A stretch of 64,000 nt of DNA from Tolypothrix bouteillei VB521301 (GCF_000760695.4 NZ_JHEG04000001.1:9430341-9494340), one strand, 5' to 3'. Positions 8,218 to 17,672 are shown, counted from the stretch's first letter. Made by a program: numbers and translations. Notes: generated by a model not told the origin, from the letters alone.

Positions 8218-10209
8218 CTATTTGGAATGCATTCGCGAGCACGATCTGTACTCGTTGGGCGAGTAGACGTGGTTGACCTCTTGGGCAAGCAAAGCTTCTA
8301 CTGCTGATGCTTCTTGTGGCTTAGAAAAGAAGTACCCCTGTCCGTATTTGCATTTGAGTGATCTCAGTTTTTCGCGTTGCTCCAAAGTTTCTATCCCTTC
8401 TGCTATGACATCCATGCCTAAATTATGAGCTAGTGTGACGATCGCCAGCACAATTTCTGAGTTCTCGCTCCTATTAACAAAGGAGCGGTCAATTTTTAAA
8501 ACACTCAGTGGAAATTGGTGCAGATAACTCAGAGATGAATAGCCAGTCCCAAAGTCATCTATGTGTAATTCAATCCCTAATTCTTTCAGTTGCCATAGCA
8601 TTTTAGTTGCCATAGCAGTGTTTTCCATCATTATGCTTTCGGTGATCTCCACCTTTAAACTTCGTGGATCTAAGCGAGTTGACTGTAAAGTTTCGTAGAT
8701 CCGCTCATTGAGATTTGGTTGTGAAAATTGTTTGCTAGAAAGATTGACGTTGATTGTCAAACCTCTGTCTTGAAATTGGTGCTGCCACAAGTACATCTGG
8801 CGGCATGCTTCTCGAAGTACCCAATAATCAATAGGTACTATCAGCCCAGTTTCTTCTGCTACTGAAATAAACTCCGATGGCAACACCAGACCGCGCTTGG
8901 GATGTTGCCAGCGCAAGAGAGCCTCAAACCCAATAATCTTGTTGGTTGACAGCGAAACAATTGGTTGGTAGTAAATCCGAAATTCTTGACGCTCAACAGC
9001 ACGTCGCAGGTCTGTTTCTAACTGCAACAGCTTTTTACTTTCAGTATACATGGCTCGGTCAAATATCTTGTAACGCGCCTTCCCCAAAGCTTTAGCGCGA
9101 TACATTGCAATATCGGCGTCGCGCAAAAGATTCTCCGGTCGCTCGTATCCTAAGGTACTGAACGTAATGCCAATACTTAAAGTGGTAAACACTTCGTATC
9201 CCTGAATATAGAAAGGCAGTATCAGCGCTTGTTGGAGCCGCTCGGCAAGTTGCACGGCATCGTTGATAGACTTTATTTCCTCTGTTAGGATGGCAAACTC
9301 ATCGCCTCCAAGACGTGCTAATAAATCTCCAGACCGCAAACACTTTTGAAGTCGATCTGCGATCGCAATTAGCAATCGATCCCCAATCGTATGCCCCAGA
9401 CTATCGTTAACCACCTTGAAGCGATCTACATCTAGAAAAAGAACGGCAAACAAATCCTCACCCGTGCAAGCACGTTTGAGTTTCTGTCCCAACCGTTCCA
9501 TGAATAAAGTTCGATTCGGTAGCCCTGTCAAAGAGTCATGAAAAGCAAGATGGAGCAATTGTTTTTCTACCCGTTGACGCTCGACAACTTCAGCTTCTAA
9601 TTGGGCATTCTTCACCAGCAATTCTTTGGTCTGTCGCCGATTGAGCAATAGAGCAGCCGCAGTAAAGTCTGCTAAACTTGTCATCACGCGAACATCTTCT
9701 AAGTCAAAATGTTGCTGCTCGTCATGAGACACAATCCAGATAGTGCCGAGAGCATGACCCTCGGCAATAAGCGGTAATACCAATCCTTCGACGAAGGGAG
9801 TATTTGTGGCTTGGAAATAAGTAAAATACCGTTCGGGGTAGGAATAAAGCTGAGGTCCACCGCGATCGAGACAGGTACCACAAGGGCTAAAGTTGCGGGG
9901 CGTAGTACCGCCGACGTACTGTTGCAGGGTTCCAGCTAATACATCCCAGCGAAAGACTTCCTCACCACTGGGCGTTACGTCAAGCAAGCTGACTCCTGCT
10001 GTCCCTGCATGACATAAGGCGATCGCTATTTCAACCAGGCTTTTAAGCATCGTTTCTGGCTGGTTCACCATCTGTCGCGCTAACGTATGCATTGCCTGAT
10101 TTTCTGAGAGCAAGTTTGGAGGACGAGGCAATCGTCGAGATAACTCCACCGTAATCACAACATTGTCTAAAGTCACTGTTTCTTCTGGAGGTCGTTGCAT
10201 CGTTTTCAA
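8218..10209 (-). CDS. GAF-GGDEF-EAL cyclic-di-GMP signalling protein
   Basis: A 663-residue protein with an N-terminal GAF-like sensor (about 45-190), a short linker helix, a diguanylate cyclase domain (about 215-385) and an EAL phosphodiesterase domain (about 400-650). The GGDEF signature is intact at 301-305 with an inhibitory I-site RSGD at 292-295, and the EAL motif is EALLRW at 429-434 with the downstream DDFGTGYSSL loop. Both catalytic domains therefore look competent; the net direction of c-di-GMP turnover cannot be told. The GAF domain contains two close cysteines (CGTC, 110-113), which could serve redox or metal sensing. No membrane segment. Stands alone between the GT4 gene and the IS630. 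Confidence 0.93.
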   Translation of the reverse strand: MKTMQRPPEETVTLDNVVITVELSRRLPRPPNLLSENQAMHTLARQMVNQPETMLKSLVEIAIALCHAGTAGVSLLDVTPSGEEVFRWDVLAGTLQQYVGGTTPRNFSPCGTCLDRGGPQLYSYPERYFTYFQATNTPFVEGLVLPLIAEGHALGTIWIVSHDEQQHFDLEDVRVMTSLADFTAAALLLNRRQTKELLVKNAQLEAEVVERQRVEKQLLHLAFHDSLTGLPNRTLFMERLGQKLKRACTGEDLFAVLFLDVDRFKVVNDSLGHTIGDRLLIAIADRLQKCLRSGDLLARLGGDEFAILTEEIKSINDAVQLAERLQQALILPFYIQGYEVFTTLSIGITFSTLGYERPENLLRDADIAMYRAKALGKARYKIFDRAMYTESKKLLQLETDLRRAVERQEFRIYYQPIVSLSTNKIIGFEALLRWQHPKRGLVLPSEFISVAEETGLIVPIDYWVLREACRQMYLWQHQFQDRGLTINVNLSSKQFSQPNLNERIYETLQSTRLDPRSLKVEITESIMMENTAMATKMLWQLKELGIELHIDDFGTGYSSLSYLHQFPLSVLKIDRSFVNRSENSEIVLAIVTLAHNLGMDVIAEGIETLEQREKLRSLKCKYGQGYFFSKPQEASAVEALLAQEVNHVYSPNEYRSCSRMHSK

Positions 10210-10426
10210 TTAAAGTTGTTTAAGAGAAAATACTGATAACTGCTATCATTGGTTTTTTTGATATATTTCAGTAATTTCAATTGATTTGTTCGTTAAACGG
10301 TTAATTTAATCAAAAATCTTGTCTTTACAGTCATCAGCAAAACTTCGTACATTAAAGCTTTCATAAAGAAGTCATCAATTTTTACTCATCTTAAAAAGTA
10401 CTAATTTTATGTAATTTATTATATTA

Positions 10427-10453
10427 CAGCAAATTCCGATGTTATGAGGTACA
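10427..10453. repeat. IS630 left terminal inverted repeat
   Basis: 27 bp starting CAGCAAATTCCG next to the TA at 10425-10426. It matches the right end with two mismatches. The transposase stop codon (10442-10444) lies inside it. Confidence 0.9.
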
Positions 10454-11104
10454 ATAACAGCACTTAGTGAACCAATTTTTTAAATGTTGAGGATTCATCA
10501 AGTCGAGAGCAACAGAGATAACTTTATCAACCATTTCGGTTGTAGTTGGAGAAAAAGTACGTAAAAAAGATTTAAGTTGTGACCACCATAATTCAATGGG
10601 ATTAAAATCAGGAGAATATGGAGATAAACACAAGACTTTTGCACCTACAGATTCAATCATTGGTTCGATTGATGCTAGTTTATGTGCCGGTAAATTATCC
10701 ATAACTACTACTGCTCCCGGCCATAATTGAGGCAATAAGAACTTCTCAATAAATCCTTCAAAAGCTAGGCTATCCATTGAGTTATTTATTGTCATTAATG
10801 CCACAACTTTTTTAAGACTTATTGCTCCAATCACCGTAACTTTTGCTCCCCGGTAAAATGGCTTCATTTCATATACTCTTGTTCCCTTTTGTGAACGTGC
10901 ATGCGTTCTTGCTAAACCCAGTATTACCCCTGTTTCATCTAAAAATACCAAGTTTTCTGGCTCTATCTCCTTGACTTTTTCCCAATATTCTACTCTGAGT
11001 TTTTGAACTCTTGGAGTTGCTGCTTGGCTACTCCGCAATGTTTTTTTTTGCGATTTAATCCTAATTTTTGTAAAGAACGACACATTGCCGTCTGACTCAC
11101 CCAA
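10442..11104 (-). CDS. IS630 transposase, second frame (DDE catalytic part)
   Basis: The second frame supplies the RNase H-like DDE domain. First acidic residue in VFLDETGV, second in VVMDNLPAH, third in SPDFNPIELWW, matching the IS630 DDE pattern. It overlaps the first frame, and its authentic product begins at the slip site near 11041-11049 (from about TLRSSQ); residues upstream of that point in this frame are unlikely to be translated. The stop codon sits within the left inverted repeat. Confidence 0.85.
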   Translation of the reverse strand: MGESDGNVSFFTKIRIKSQKKTLRSSQAATPRVQKLRVEYWEKVKEIEPENLVFLDETGVILGLARTHARSQKGTRVYEMKPFYRGAKVTVIGAISLKKVVALMTINNSMDSLAFEGFIEKFLLPQLWPGAVVVMDNLPAHKLASIEPMIESVGAKVLCLSPYSPDFNPIELWWSQLKSFLRTFSPTTTEMVDKVISVALDLMNPQHLKNWFTKCCYCTS

Positions 11105-11388
11105 TTACCTGTCTTTGCCGCAAATAATTCACAGAATTCCACTATTGTTGCATCCGGATTCTCTGACACTAGTTCTCTTAACTCTAATTCCGCATTTGTC
11201 AGATGACTAAATCGTGGCTTACCCGGTTTTAATGGTTGTAAATTACCATGACTTTTTTGTTGCTTTACTAGCTTTTGTACTAAACTTTTGCTCACTGCAA
11301 ATCTGAGTGCTACTTGACGAATCGAGATTTTTTCCTCAATATGCGCTGCCACTATTTTTTCTCGAATATCTACTGAATATGCTTTCAT
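10990..11388 (-). CDS. IS630 transposase, first frame (DNA-binding part)
   Basis: 132 residues containing the N-terminal helix-turn-helix region of an IS630-type transposase (IREKIVAAHIEE...ISIRQVALRF) and a second HTH-like segment. In its own frame it ends with 15 unrelated residues after GLNRKKK. At that point there is a run of nine A on the coding strand (11041-11049). A -1 slip there joins it to the catalytic frame, giving GLNRKKKTLRSS, which reads like an ordinary IS630 protein. This supports programmed frameshifting rather than decay. Confidence 0.85.
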   Translation of the reverse strand: MKAYSVDIREKIVAAHIEEKISIRQVALRFAVSKSLVQKLVKQQKSHGNLQPLKPGKPRFSHLTNAELELRELVSENPDATIVEFCELFAAKTGNWVSQTAMCRSLQKLGLNRKKKHCGVAKQQLQEFKNSE

Positions 11389-11422
11389 GACAGTATTATC
11401 TTTTGATTTTATTAATACTAAC

Positions 11423-11449
11423 TGTACCTCATAACATCGGAAACTGCTG
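11423..11449. repeat. IS630 right terminal inverted repeat
   Basis: Reverse complement begins CAGCAGTTTCCG and continues identically to the left end; abuts TA at 11450-11451. Confidence 0.9.
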
Positions 11450-12514
11450 TATTTAAAATATAATGATTGTAAGCTTCAAATTTGAGTTTTTTGTGAAGGC
11501 AGTTTTGCAATCACCAGATCCTTGATTTCCTCAATAAAATCGGAAATTTAGCAGTTTCTTGAAGTGGGAGCATCCCAAAGAGTGCCAAGTGCCCGCAGAA
11601 TAGAATTCTGGCTATACAAACAAAGCTATGCAGGCTTTAAATAAAGTCCTCGCAGTCAAACTTGGTCTGTATAGGTATGATTTCAATCACAAGCGTGTTT
11701 TTTCCAAATTGTGATGCTCCCCTTAAAGCTTGTGTGACAGACCGCTATAGGTCCGCCACTTAAATTTAGATTTAAAATGATATTAATAATCATATTTTTG
11801 CTCTTCCTCCGAGCCCTTTGCACCTCTGCGGTTTTTTCAATCACATCTCAAAGTAAATGTGGTAAACCCTTGCTACCACAGCTAAATAGGAAAAATTCGA
11901 GCGTCAACGTCATTCTTTTTAGAAAATACACTTAAGCAGACAAGTGCAAAAAAACCAAAGCATACAACAAAAAGTAAAGTTGTCTAAAAATCTCTTCTCT
12001 TCTGCTGTCTGCTTAAGATGACGGCAATTTTTAACGCTGACTACTTAGAATACAATATGCGTCATTTAAAGTTGTGACAATTACCATCAACTTGTGTAGA
12101 CTCAGACTTCAGACTAAATAATAAAAAGACCTATTAAGTGCGCTCTCTTAAAAAGACACGTGCAAGCAGAAATTCTGAAAAAAAGCATTGTGATTAACAT
12201 CTATTATCAACATTCAATTCTATGATGGCTAGGTAGCTGACTTAGGAATTTTCAAACAAAACTTTCCCCAAATTCTGGAGTAATTTAAGTAGGTGGGTGC
12301 TAAAAAACACAACTACATTAAGAAATGTAAATCATTTAAAAGCTTAATCTTTAAAGCATTTGTGACACTTTACATAAGTTTATATAGTTCGGTTTAATTG
12401 TGCCTACCTACTTATCTCCGAGAAAGCCTAAGGTTATTGCTTTGCCTGAGAAAAAGAAAAAATCTTCAAGTTTCACTTCTGCTTGAGCATTCATAAGAAA
12501 GGAGAAAGGCAGAG
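11450..12514. other. 1.06-kb region without a recognisable gene
   Basis: AT-rich DNA between the IS630 right end and the rhodanese gene. No ORF, tRNA or known RNA motif was recognised. It contains a separated 12-bp inverted repeat (11931-11942 and 12006-12017). The last 40 bp hold the ribosome-binding site of the next gene. Confidence 0.6.
11931..12017. repeat. Separated 12-bp inverted repeat
   Basis: CTTAAGCAGACA at 11931-11942 and its exact reverse complement at 12006-12017, separated by 63 nt. Could close a long hairpin or be a paired protein site; no function is known. Confidence 0.5.
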
Positions 12515-13366
12515 ATGGAAGTAAAACCACTTCTTACACCGATACAACTAGCCGAAATTATACTTCAAAAATCAACTGTTGTTATTGATACCCGCACCTT
12601 ACAAGAATATGCTGTTTCTCATATTCCCGGTGCAATCAATATTCACGAAATTTTCACCTATTTGGCTTCTTCTACACCATTTGGTTTATCTAACTTGCAG
12701 TCAAATTTTGCAGATTTATTAGGTGCAGCTGGAATCTCAGGTACCGAGCAGATTGTCATTTACGAAGATGCCATGAACTCTGGCTACGGACAGTCTTGTC
12801 GGGGTTACTTTTTGCTCAAGTACCTCGGTTGTTCTAACGTTTCTATTTTACACGGTGGTTATAAAGCATGGTTAGCAGCCCAAATGCCAACGACTGTAGA
12901 AACGATCGATCGCAATCGCAAAATCTTCTTGCTTAACATAGATTCCTCAATTCTGGTAACTACAGAGCAAATGTTGCAGGCTCTCGATCGACCGGAAATC
13001 GTTAAGCTAGATGTTAGAGATTACGATGAGTGGATCGGAATAAGTTCTTCTCCATATGGAGTGGATTTTTGCCCCCGTAAAGGTAGGATTCCCGGCGCAG
13101 TTTGGATTGAATGGTATCGAATGATGATACCCAATTCTGAAATTCCGATGTTCCGTCCAGTTGAAGAAATCTTAGAGATTTGTCAGTCTGTAGGTATTAT
13201 GCCAGAGTCAACGGTATACGTTTACTGCTTCAAAGGGTCTAGAGCCGCCAATACCCTCATTGCCTTAAAAGAAGCAGGAATCAAAGATGTCAGGAACTAT
13301 TTTGGTTCTTGGAACGAATGGTCTCGTGATTTCTCACTACCTGTTGAAACTCGGTTGTCTGACTAG
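12515..13366 (+). CDS. Two-domain rhodanese sulfurtransferase (TST/MST type)
   Basis: A 283-residue tandem rhodanese that transfers sulfane sulfur from thiosulfate or 3-mercaptopyruvate to an acceptor. The N-terminal domain (about 8-125) has VIDTRTLQEY and HIPGAINI but no catalytic cysteine at the usual loop. The C-terminal domain (about 145-278) carries LDVRDYDEW and the active-site loop C238-FKGSR, followed by GSWNEWSRD typical of this group. The loop CFKGSR is neither the classic CRKGVT of TST nor CGSGVT of MST, so the donor is uncertain. A clear AAGGAG lies about 10 bp before the ATG. No partner gene adjoins it. Confidence 0.9.
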   Translation: MEVKPLLTPIQLAEIILQKSTVVIDTRTLQEYAVSHIPGAINIHEIFTYLASSTPFGLSNLQSNFADLLGAAGISGTEQIVIYEDAMNSGYGQSCRGYFLLKYLGCSNVSILHGGYKAWLAAQMPTTVETIDRNRKIFLLNIDSSILVTTEQMLQALDRPEIVKLDVRDYDEWIGISSSPYGVDFCPRKGRIPGAVWIEWYRMMIPNSEIPMFRPVEEILEICQSVGIMPESTVYVYCFKGSRAANTLIALKEAGIKDVRNYFGSWNEWSRDFSLPVETRLSD

Positions 13367-13384
13367 GAGTTGCCAGAACCTCGA

Positions 13385-13417
13385 CTTCTTTAAGAAGTCA
13401 GGGTTCTAACCGCAAAG
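13385..13417. terminator. Stem-loop after the rhodanese gene
   Basis: A near-perfect palindrome, AGAACC...GACTTCTT paired with AAGAAGTC...GGTTCT, with one G-U pair and one mismatch. It begins 18 bp after the stop. No long T-run follows, so it may be a palindromic repeat acting as a transcript-end hairpin. Confidence 0.6.
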
Positions 13418-13556
13418 CAAAAATAATTCAAAATTAATAATAAACTTTATATATTAACTATCTATAATTTTTCAGAACAACCTAGTATAGAGGACTAGGA
13501 GCGGTAGTGGTTTGTAAGTACAAGGTACTTTAACGACCGTTCACCTTCACAATTGT

Positions 13557-16094
13557 ATGACTTACTGTATCAATCCCAGATGTAGAAATCCTTATAACCC
13601 TGATGGTAGGCTGTTTTGCTGTACCTGTGGTTCAGAATTGCTTTTAGAAGGTCGCTATCGAGTTGTTGAAGTTCTGGAAAAACGACCATACACAGCAGTT
13701 TATGAAGTTTTAGAAAAGGGAAGAATTAAAATCCTTAAAGTACTAGAACAACCCCAGAACAAATTGGTGGAGTTATTTGAGAAAGAAGCTAAAGTTTTGC
13801 AATCTATTAATTATCCCGGTATTCCTAAAGGATATAGCTACTTTCTATTCAAAGGAAAAGATAGCAGTAGTCTATACCCTTGCTTTGTAATGGAGAAAAT
13901 TGAGGGATTAAATCTACAAGACTATTTAAAACAAAGAGAATCTCGTCCTATTCAGGAAGAATTAGCAGTTGAGTGGTTGTTTAAGTTAGCAAATATCGTA
14001 GATATAGTCCATGAGAAAAGACTGTTTCATAGAGATATTAAACCATCAAACATTATGTTGAGATCTGATGGAGAACTTGTGCTAATAGACTTTGGCGCAG
14101 TGAGAGAAATGACAGATACTTATTCTGAAGCTTTAGCCAAAGAAGAGGTAACGACAATTTCTTCACAAGGGTATACTGCACCAGAACAATGCCAAGGTCA
14201 AGCGGTTCCTCAATCAGATTTTTTTGCTTTAGGTCGTACATTTGTTTATCTACTAACAGGTAAAGAACCTTACGAGCTTCCTCCAGATCCTAAAGATAGA
14301 GAAAGAAAAATTTGGCGCAACGAAATACAAATTTCTGAAAATTTAGGAAATTTTATTGATAATTTAATGGACCCATTGCCTAAAAAACGCCCGCAAAATA
14401 CAAAAATCCTTTTGCATCAATTAGTAGAACTACAGAAAAGTTACGGGCTTCAGTTGGAGGAACGAGGCGAAATCAACATCGGATATCGAACAACAGAAAA
14501 TTTAAAAAATATCTTATCTGAACCAACCTGCGTTCAATCTACTTATTATGACAATAACGGTCACGATACCGCTTCAGCCGAGAAGCCGGAAGCTTATCGC
14601 AGTCTTGATGTGAACCTTATTGATACTTTAGTAAACTCCCATCTGAAAGAAAACGGTCATGAGAGGGCTTATAAAGCTCAGAAAAGAATACCAATAAAAA
14701 AGCTGTTAGCGGGTGCAGCTGTCTTTGCTACCGTTTTAGTTGGAGGACTTGTTTTATCTTTTGTCCATCGAGTGGATGGGTGTTCCAAGAGTACTTTTAG
14801 CAAATTTGCAACCGATGACAACATAAGTTGTGGAGAACAAATTATTATTACTCAAAGTATAAATGAGGAGAAAGAAGAAGGAGTCAAAGCATTTGCAGCA
14901 GGAAGGTATGAGACTGCTATCGGTTTGCTAGAGAAGTCATGGAAAAAAAACTCCGATCCTGAAACCTTAATTTACTTAAATAATGCTCGAATTTTTCAAC
15001 AAGTACCAAAAAGCTACACGTTTGCTGTTGTTGTTCCCATGACAAACAATAACGATAGTATCAATGTCAGTAAAGAAATGTTGCGGGGAGTGGCTCAAGC
15101 TCAAGATGAATTTAATAAAAATCCTAAAACTAACTACAAAATCAAGATTCTCATTGCTACTGACAACAATAACTCCTACCAAGCTAAGAAAATAGCGGAA
15201 GCTTTAGTAAAAAAACAAGATGTTCTGGGTGTTGTAGGTCATTTTACCAGCGATACCACGATTAGTGCTGTCGGTATCTACCAACAGCACAAGTTACCAT
15301 TAATCTCTTCCACTGCTACCTCAAAAGATTTATCAACCGTGTGCAGGCAATCCTATTGTTATTTTCGCCGAATAGCTTATAGCGACAGGGATATTGCCCA
15401 AAATTTAGCAAGCTATATGCTGACAAACGCTAAGAAAAGAAAAGCAGCCGTTTTTTTTAATGAAACAAGCAACTACAGTTTTTCTATGCGAGACACATTA
15501 GAAAGAAGCTTTACTGCAGGTGGTGGGACAGTTGTTAAAGAGTTCGATTTATCAGCACCCAATTTTAATCCCAGTCAAGCTATAAGTGAAGTTCGAGCAA
15601 CAAATGCTGATGTAATTGTGTTACTCCCCAATAATGATGGTCTGATTTCTGAAACTGTGTTTCGCTTGATTCGCGCCAATCGGTTACGCTACCCTATTGT
15701 GGGCGGAGATAGTCTTTTTATGCCGAATATTCTAGAAGGTGTCGGTAATAATGCAGAAGGAATGGTCGTTGGGATACCCTGGCATCACTTAAGCAGCCCT
15801 AACAGACAATATACACAAGCTACCATTAAACTTTGGGGGGAACCAGTTAATTGGCGTACTGCATTGTCATATGATGCAACGCGTGTATTTGTAGCGGCTA
15901 CTGAAAAACTTTCATTTGTGAGTCGCGAGAATTTAGAACAAACAATGGCAGAGCCGAATTTTACAGTAAAGGGTGCTACAGGAGACATTTCTTTTCTCTA
16001 TAATGGCGATCGCAAACAACTTAACATTCAACAATTAGTGACAGTTAAAGCCCATCCCAGTACGGGACAATTACAATTTGTGCCTCTTAAGTAA
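13557..16094 (+). CDS. Membrane Ser/Thr kinase fused to a periplasmic-binding-protein-like receptor
   Basis: An 845-residue fusion. Residues 4-24 form a small cysteine cluster (C4, C9, C21/C22, C24) like a zinc ribbon. A Hanks-type kinase domain follows (about 33-295) with K61, catalytic H158-R-D160, D178-F-G and A208-P-E. The usual GxGxxG nucleotide loop is replaced by VLEKRPYTAVYEV. One transmembrane helix lies at about 382-403, then a short TPR-like stretch, then about 360 residues resembling type I periplasmic amino-acid/amide receptors (VVVPMTNN, GVVGHFTSDTT, LISSTATSKDLS). Topology implies ligand sensing outside the membrane and phosphorylation inside. Similar fusions are annotated in cyanobacteria; ligand and targets are unknown. 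Confidence 0.9.
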   Translation: MTYCINPRCRNPYNPDGRLFCCTCGSELLLEGRYRVVEVLEKRPYTAVYEVLEKGRIKILKVLEQPQNKLVELFEKEAKVLQSINYPGIPKGYSYFLFKGKDSSSLYPCFVMEKIEGLNLQDYLKQRESRPIQEELAVEWLFKLANIVDIVHEKRLFHRDIKPSNIMLRSDGELVLIDFGAVREMTDTYSEALAKEEVTTISSQGYTAPEQCQGQAVPQSDFFALGRTFVYLLTGKEPYELPPDPKDRERKIWRNEIQISENLGNFIDNLMDPLPKKRPQNTKILLHQLVELQKSYGLQLEERGEINIGYRTTENLKNILSEPTCVQSTYYDNNGHDTASAEKPEAYRSLDVNLIDTLVNSHLKENGHERAYKAQKRIPIKKLLAGAAVFATVLVGGLVLSFVHRVDGCSKSTFSKFATDDNISCGEQIIITQSINEEKEEGVKAFAAGRYETAIGLLEKSWKKNSDPETLIYLNNARIFQQVPKSYTFAVVVPMTNNNDSINVSKEMLRGVAQAQDEFNKNPKTNYKIKILIATDNNNSYQAKKIAEALVKKQDVLGVVGHFTSDTTISAVGIYQQHKLPLISSTATSKDLSTVCRQSYCYFRRIAYSDRDIAQNLASYMLTNAKKRKAAVFFNETSNYSFSMRDTLERSFTAGGGTVVKEFDLSAPNFNPSQAISEVRATNADVIVLLPNNDGLISETVFRLIRANRLRYPIVGGDSLFMPNILEGVGNNAEGMVVGIPWHHLSSPNRQYTQATIKLWGEPVNWRTALSYDATRVFVAATEKLSFVSRENLEQTMAEPNFTVKGATGDISFLYNGDRKQLNIQQLVTVKAHPSTGQLQFVPLK

Positions 16095-16204
16095 TACCAT
16101 GAGTAGATTTGAGATTGAGAAAGTTAAGTCTGGGCTTGATTTAGACCAACTCACTGTCGCATTTTTGTTTCAAATTTGTAGAAATTTTGTTGAATGCAAA
16201 ATTT

Positions 16205-16420
16205 TTACGAGCCTCCCCTTAACATTTTTTGTAAAGTTTCTGGTAATTTTGTAAATTCGTGTAACAGATCTTCAGGAGTAAACCCAAAAACAGCCAAGAT
16301 AACCACAATGATAAAAAGAGCGATCGCAGTACTAATAACTGTTTTAAAGACATTAAATAATGCCTTAAAAACCAACAAAGCTACAATTAATGCAGCGACT
16401 AGAATGATTAAAGATGACAT
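16205..16420 (-). CDS. Small cyanobacterial membrane protein
   Basis: 71 residues, with a strongly hydrophobic N-terminal half (about 3-47: SLIILVAALIVALLVF then STAIALFIIVVILAVF) that fits two membrane helices, and a charged amphipathic tail FTPEDLLHEFTKLPETL. A good ribosome-binding site (AAAGGA) lies 5 bp before the ATG. The overlapping plus-strand ORF is a shadow. No function can be assigned. Confidence 0.65.
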   Translation of the reverse strand: MSSLIILVAALIVALLVFKALFNVFKTVISTAIALFIIVVILAVFGFTPEDLLHEFTKLPETLQKMLRGGS

Positions 16421-16610
16421 ATTTTTCCTTTAGCCTCGCTCCTCCACGATCTTTTTACAGAAATAGCAACATTGTATCCGATAGGAATAGAAAATCTTCA
16501 TAAAATTTTATCTTCAAAATGAATTGGGTGATGGTTTTGCTCCGCTCGCATTTGTTAATCTTTACAAAGAAGGTTTTTGCTATCTGTGTAACAGTGTAAC
16601 AAAGCAACTA

Positions 16611-17672
16611 ATGCCAAATAAAAATGATTGCAGTAATAAGTCCAATCTCAAAATTTTAGACGCAACGTTGCGTGAAGGCGAACAGCAAGCAGGAATTCGT
16701 TTTAGCAGTCAAGATAAAATCAAAATTCTTCATCTATTAGAAGAATTTCAAATTGACTGTGTGGAAGTAGGTCATCCAGGGATTTCAGCAGAAGATGAAA
16801 GGATTTGTTTGGAAGTTGCTCGTGCAGCCCGTTCCACACAAATACTGATGCATGCTAGAGCAAATGTTGAAGAAATACAAGCAGCGAAACGAGCTAAAGC
16901 GGATTGGGTAGGTATTTGGGCTTCAGTCAATCATTTAGCCACTGAAACTAAGTTTGTTAACCGCAACAAAGAATACATTAGCCAGAAAATACAAGTTGCG
17001 CTCGCAGAAGCAAAAAAATTAGGTTTAAAAGTCCGTTTTACAATTGAAGATGCATCTCGAACGGTGTGGGATGATATTGAGTGGCTAACTGATATAGCGC
17101 TCGTAGCAGGAGCAGAACGTATAAGCTTAGCTGATACAGTTGGTATTTTAGAACCATTAACTTGTGACACACTTGTATCGAAATTTGTCAGCACTTTTAG
17201 TTGTGAATTAGAAATACATTTGCACAATGATTTTGGTTTAGCAGTAGCAAATGCACTTGTAGCTATTGATGCTGGAGCCTCCGTTATAGATACATCGATT
17301 TTAGGAATTGGGGAAAGAACGGGTATCACAGATTTACTTCAACTAGCGGTTATTCTTCACCAGAAGAGAGGAGAAAACCGCTTTCCCCTAGAACAAATTC
17401 CTAAATTAGCCTGCGCCGTACAACGAGTAACGGGCTACCAACCAGACGAACTCAGACCTGTGGTTGGGAAAAACGCTTTTACTCACACTTCAAAGTACCA
17501 CGTGCAAGCTGTGGAGCGTAATCCCAAGTCCTATGAAGCGTATCCACCCGAATTAGTGGGTCGAGTCCGAAGAGTTGAAAAGCAACGTCCACCAGTTAAT
17601 GGGCATGCAGTTATAGAACTGAATGAGGAATGGAATGTTCGTTCCCAAACTGTACTGGACTCCACAACTTAA
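16611..17672 (+). CDS. nifV: Homocitrate synthase / isopropylmalate synthase-family enzyme (NifV-like)
   Basis: A DRE-TIM metallolyase that condenses acetyl-CoA with a 2-oxo acid. The signature DATLREGEQQAG lies near the N-terminus, with metal ligands in LHNDFG and the ADTVG motif downstream. At about 353 residues it lacks the C-terminal leucine-sensing domain of full LeuA, which fits NifV homocitrate synthase making the organic ligand of FeMo-cofactor. The ATG at 16611 is preferred; the reading frame is open back to a TTG at 16524, but those 29 residues are not conserved-looking. It stands far from any nif gene in this window, so citramalate or another synthase activity remains possible. Confidence 0.75.
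   Translation: MPNKNDCSNKSNLKILDATLREGEQQAGIRFSSQDKIKILHLLEEFQIDCVEVGHPGISAEDERICLEVARAARSTQILMHARANVEEIQAAKRAKADWVGIWASVNHLATETKFVNRNKEYISQKIQVALAEAKKLGLKVRFTIEDASRTVWDDIEWLTDIALVAGAERISLADTVGILEPLTCDTLVSKFVSTFSCELEIHLHNDFGLAVANALVAIDAGASVIDTSILGIGERTGITDLLQLAVILHQKRGENRFPLEQIPKLACAVQRVTGYQPDELRPVVGKNAFTHTSKYHVQAVERNPKSYEAYPPELVGRVRRVEKQRPPVNGHAVIELNEEWNVRSQTVLDSTT

Larger units (their letters stand above)
10427..11449 (-). mobile_element. IS630-family insertion sequence, complete
   Basis: A 1023-bp element bounded by 27-bp terminal inverted repeats (10427-10453 and 11423-11449; 25 of 27 match, both starting CAGCA) and flanked by a TA dinucleotide on each side (10425-10426 and 11450-11451), the target duplication expected for IS630/Tc1-mariner elements. 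It carries a two-frame transposase on the minus strand. Near-perfect ends suggest a recent insertion that may still be active. Confidence 0.93.

Noticed and set aside
16194..16433. 79-residue plus ORF opposite the small membrane protein
   Set aside because: The minus-strand reading has a good ribosome-binding site and membrane helices; the plus reading does not.
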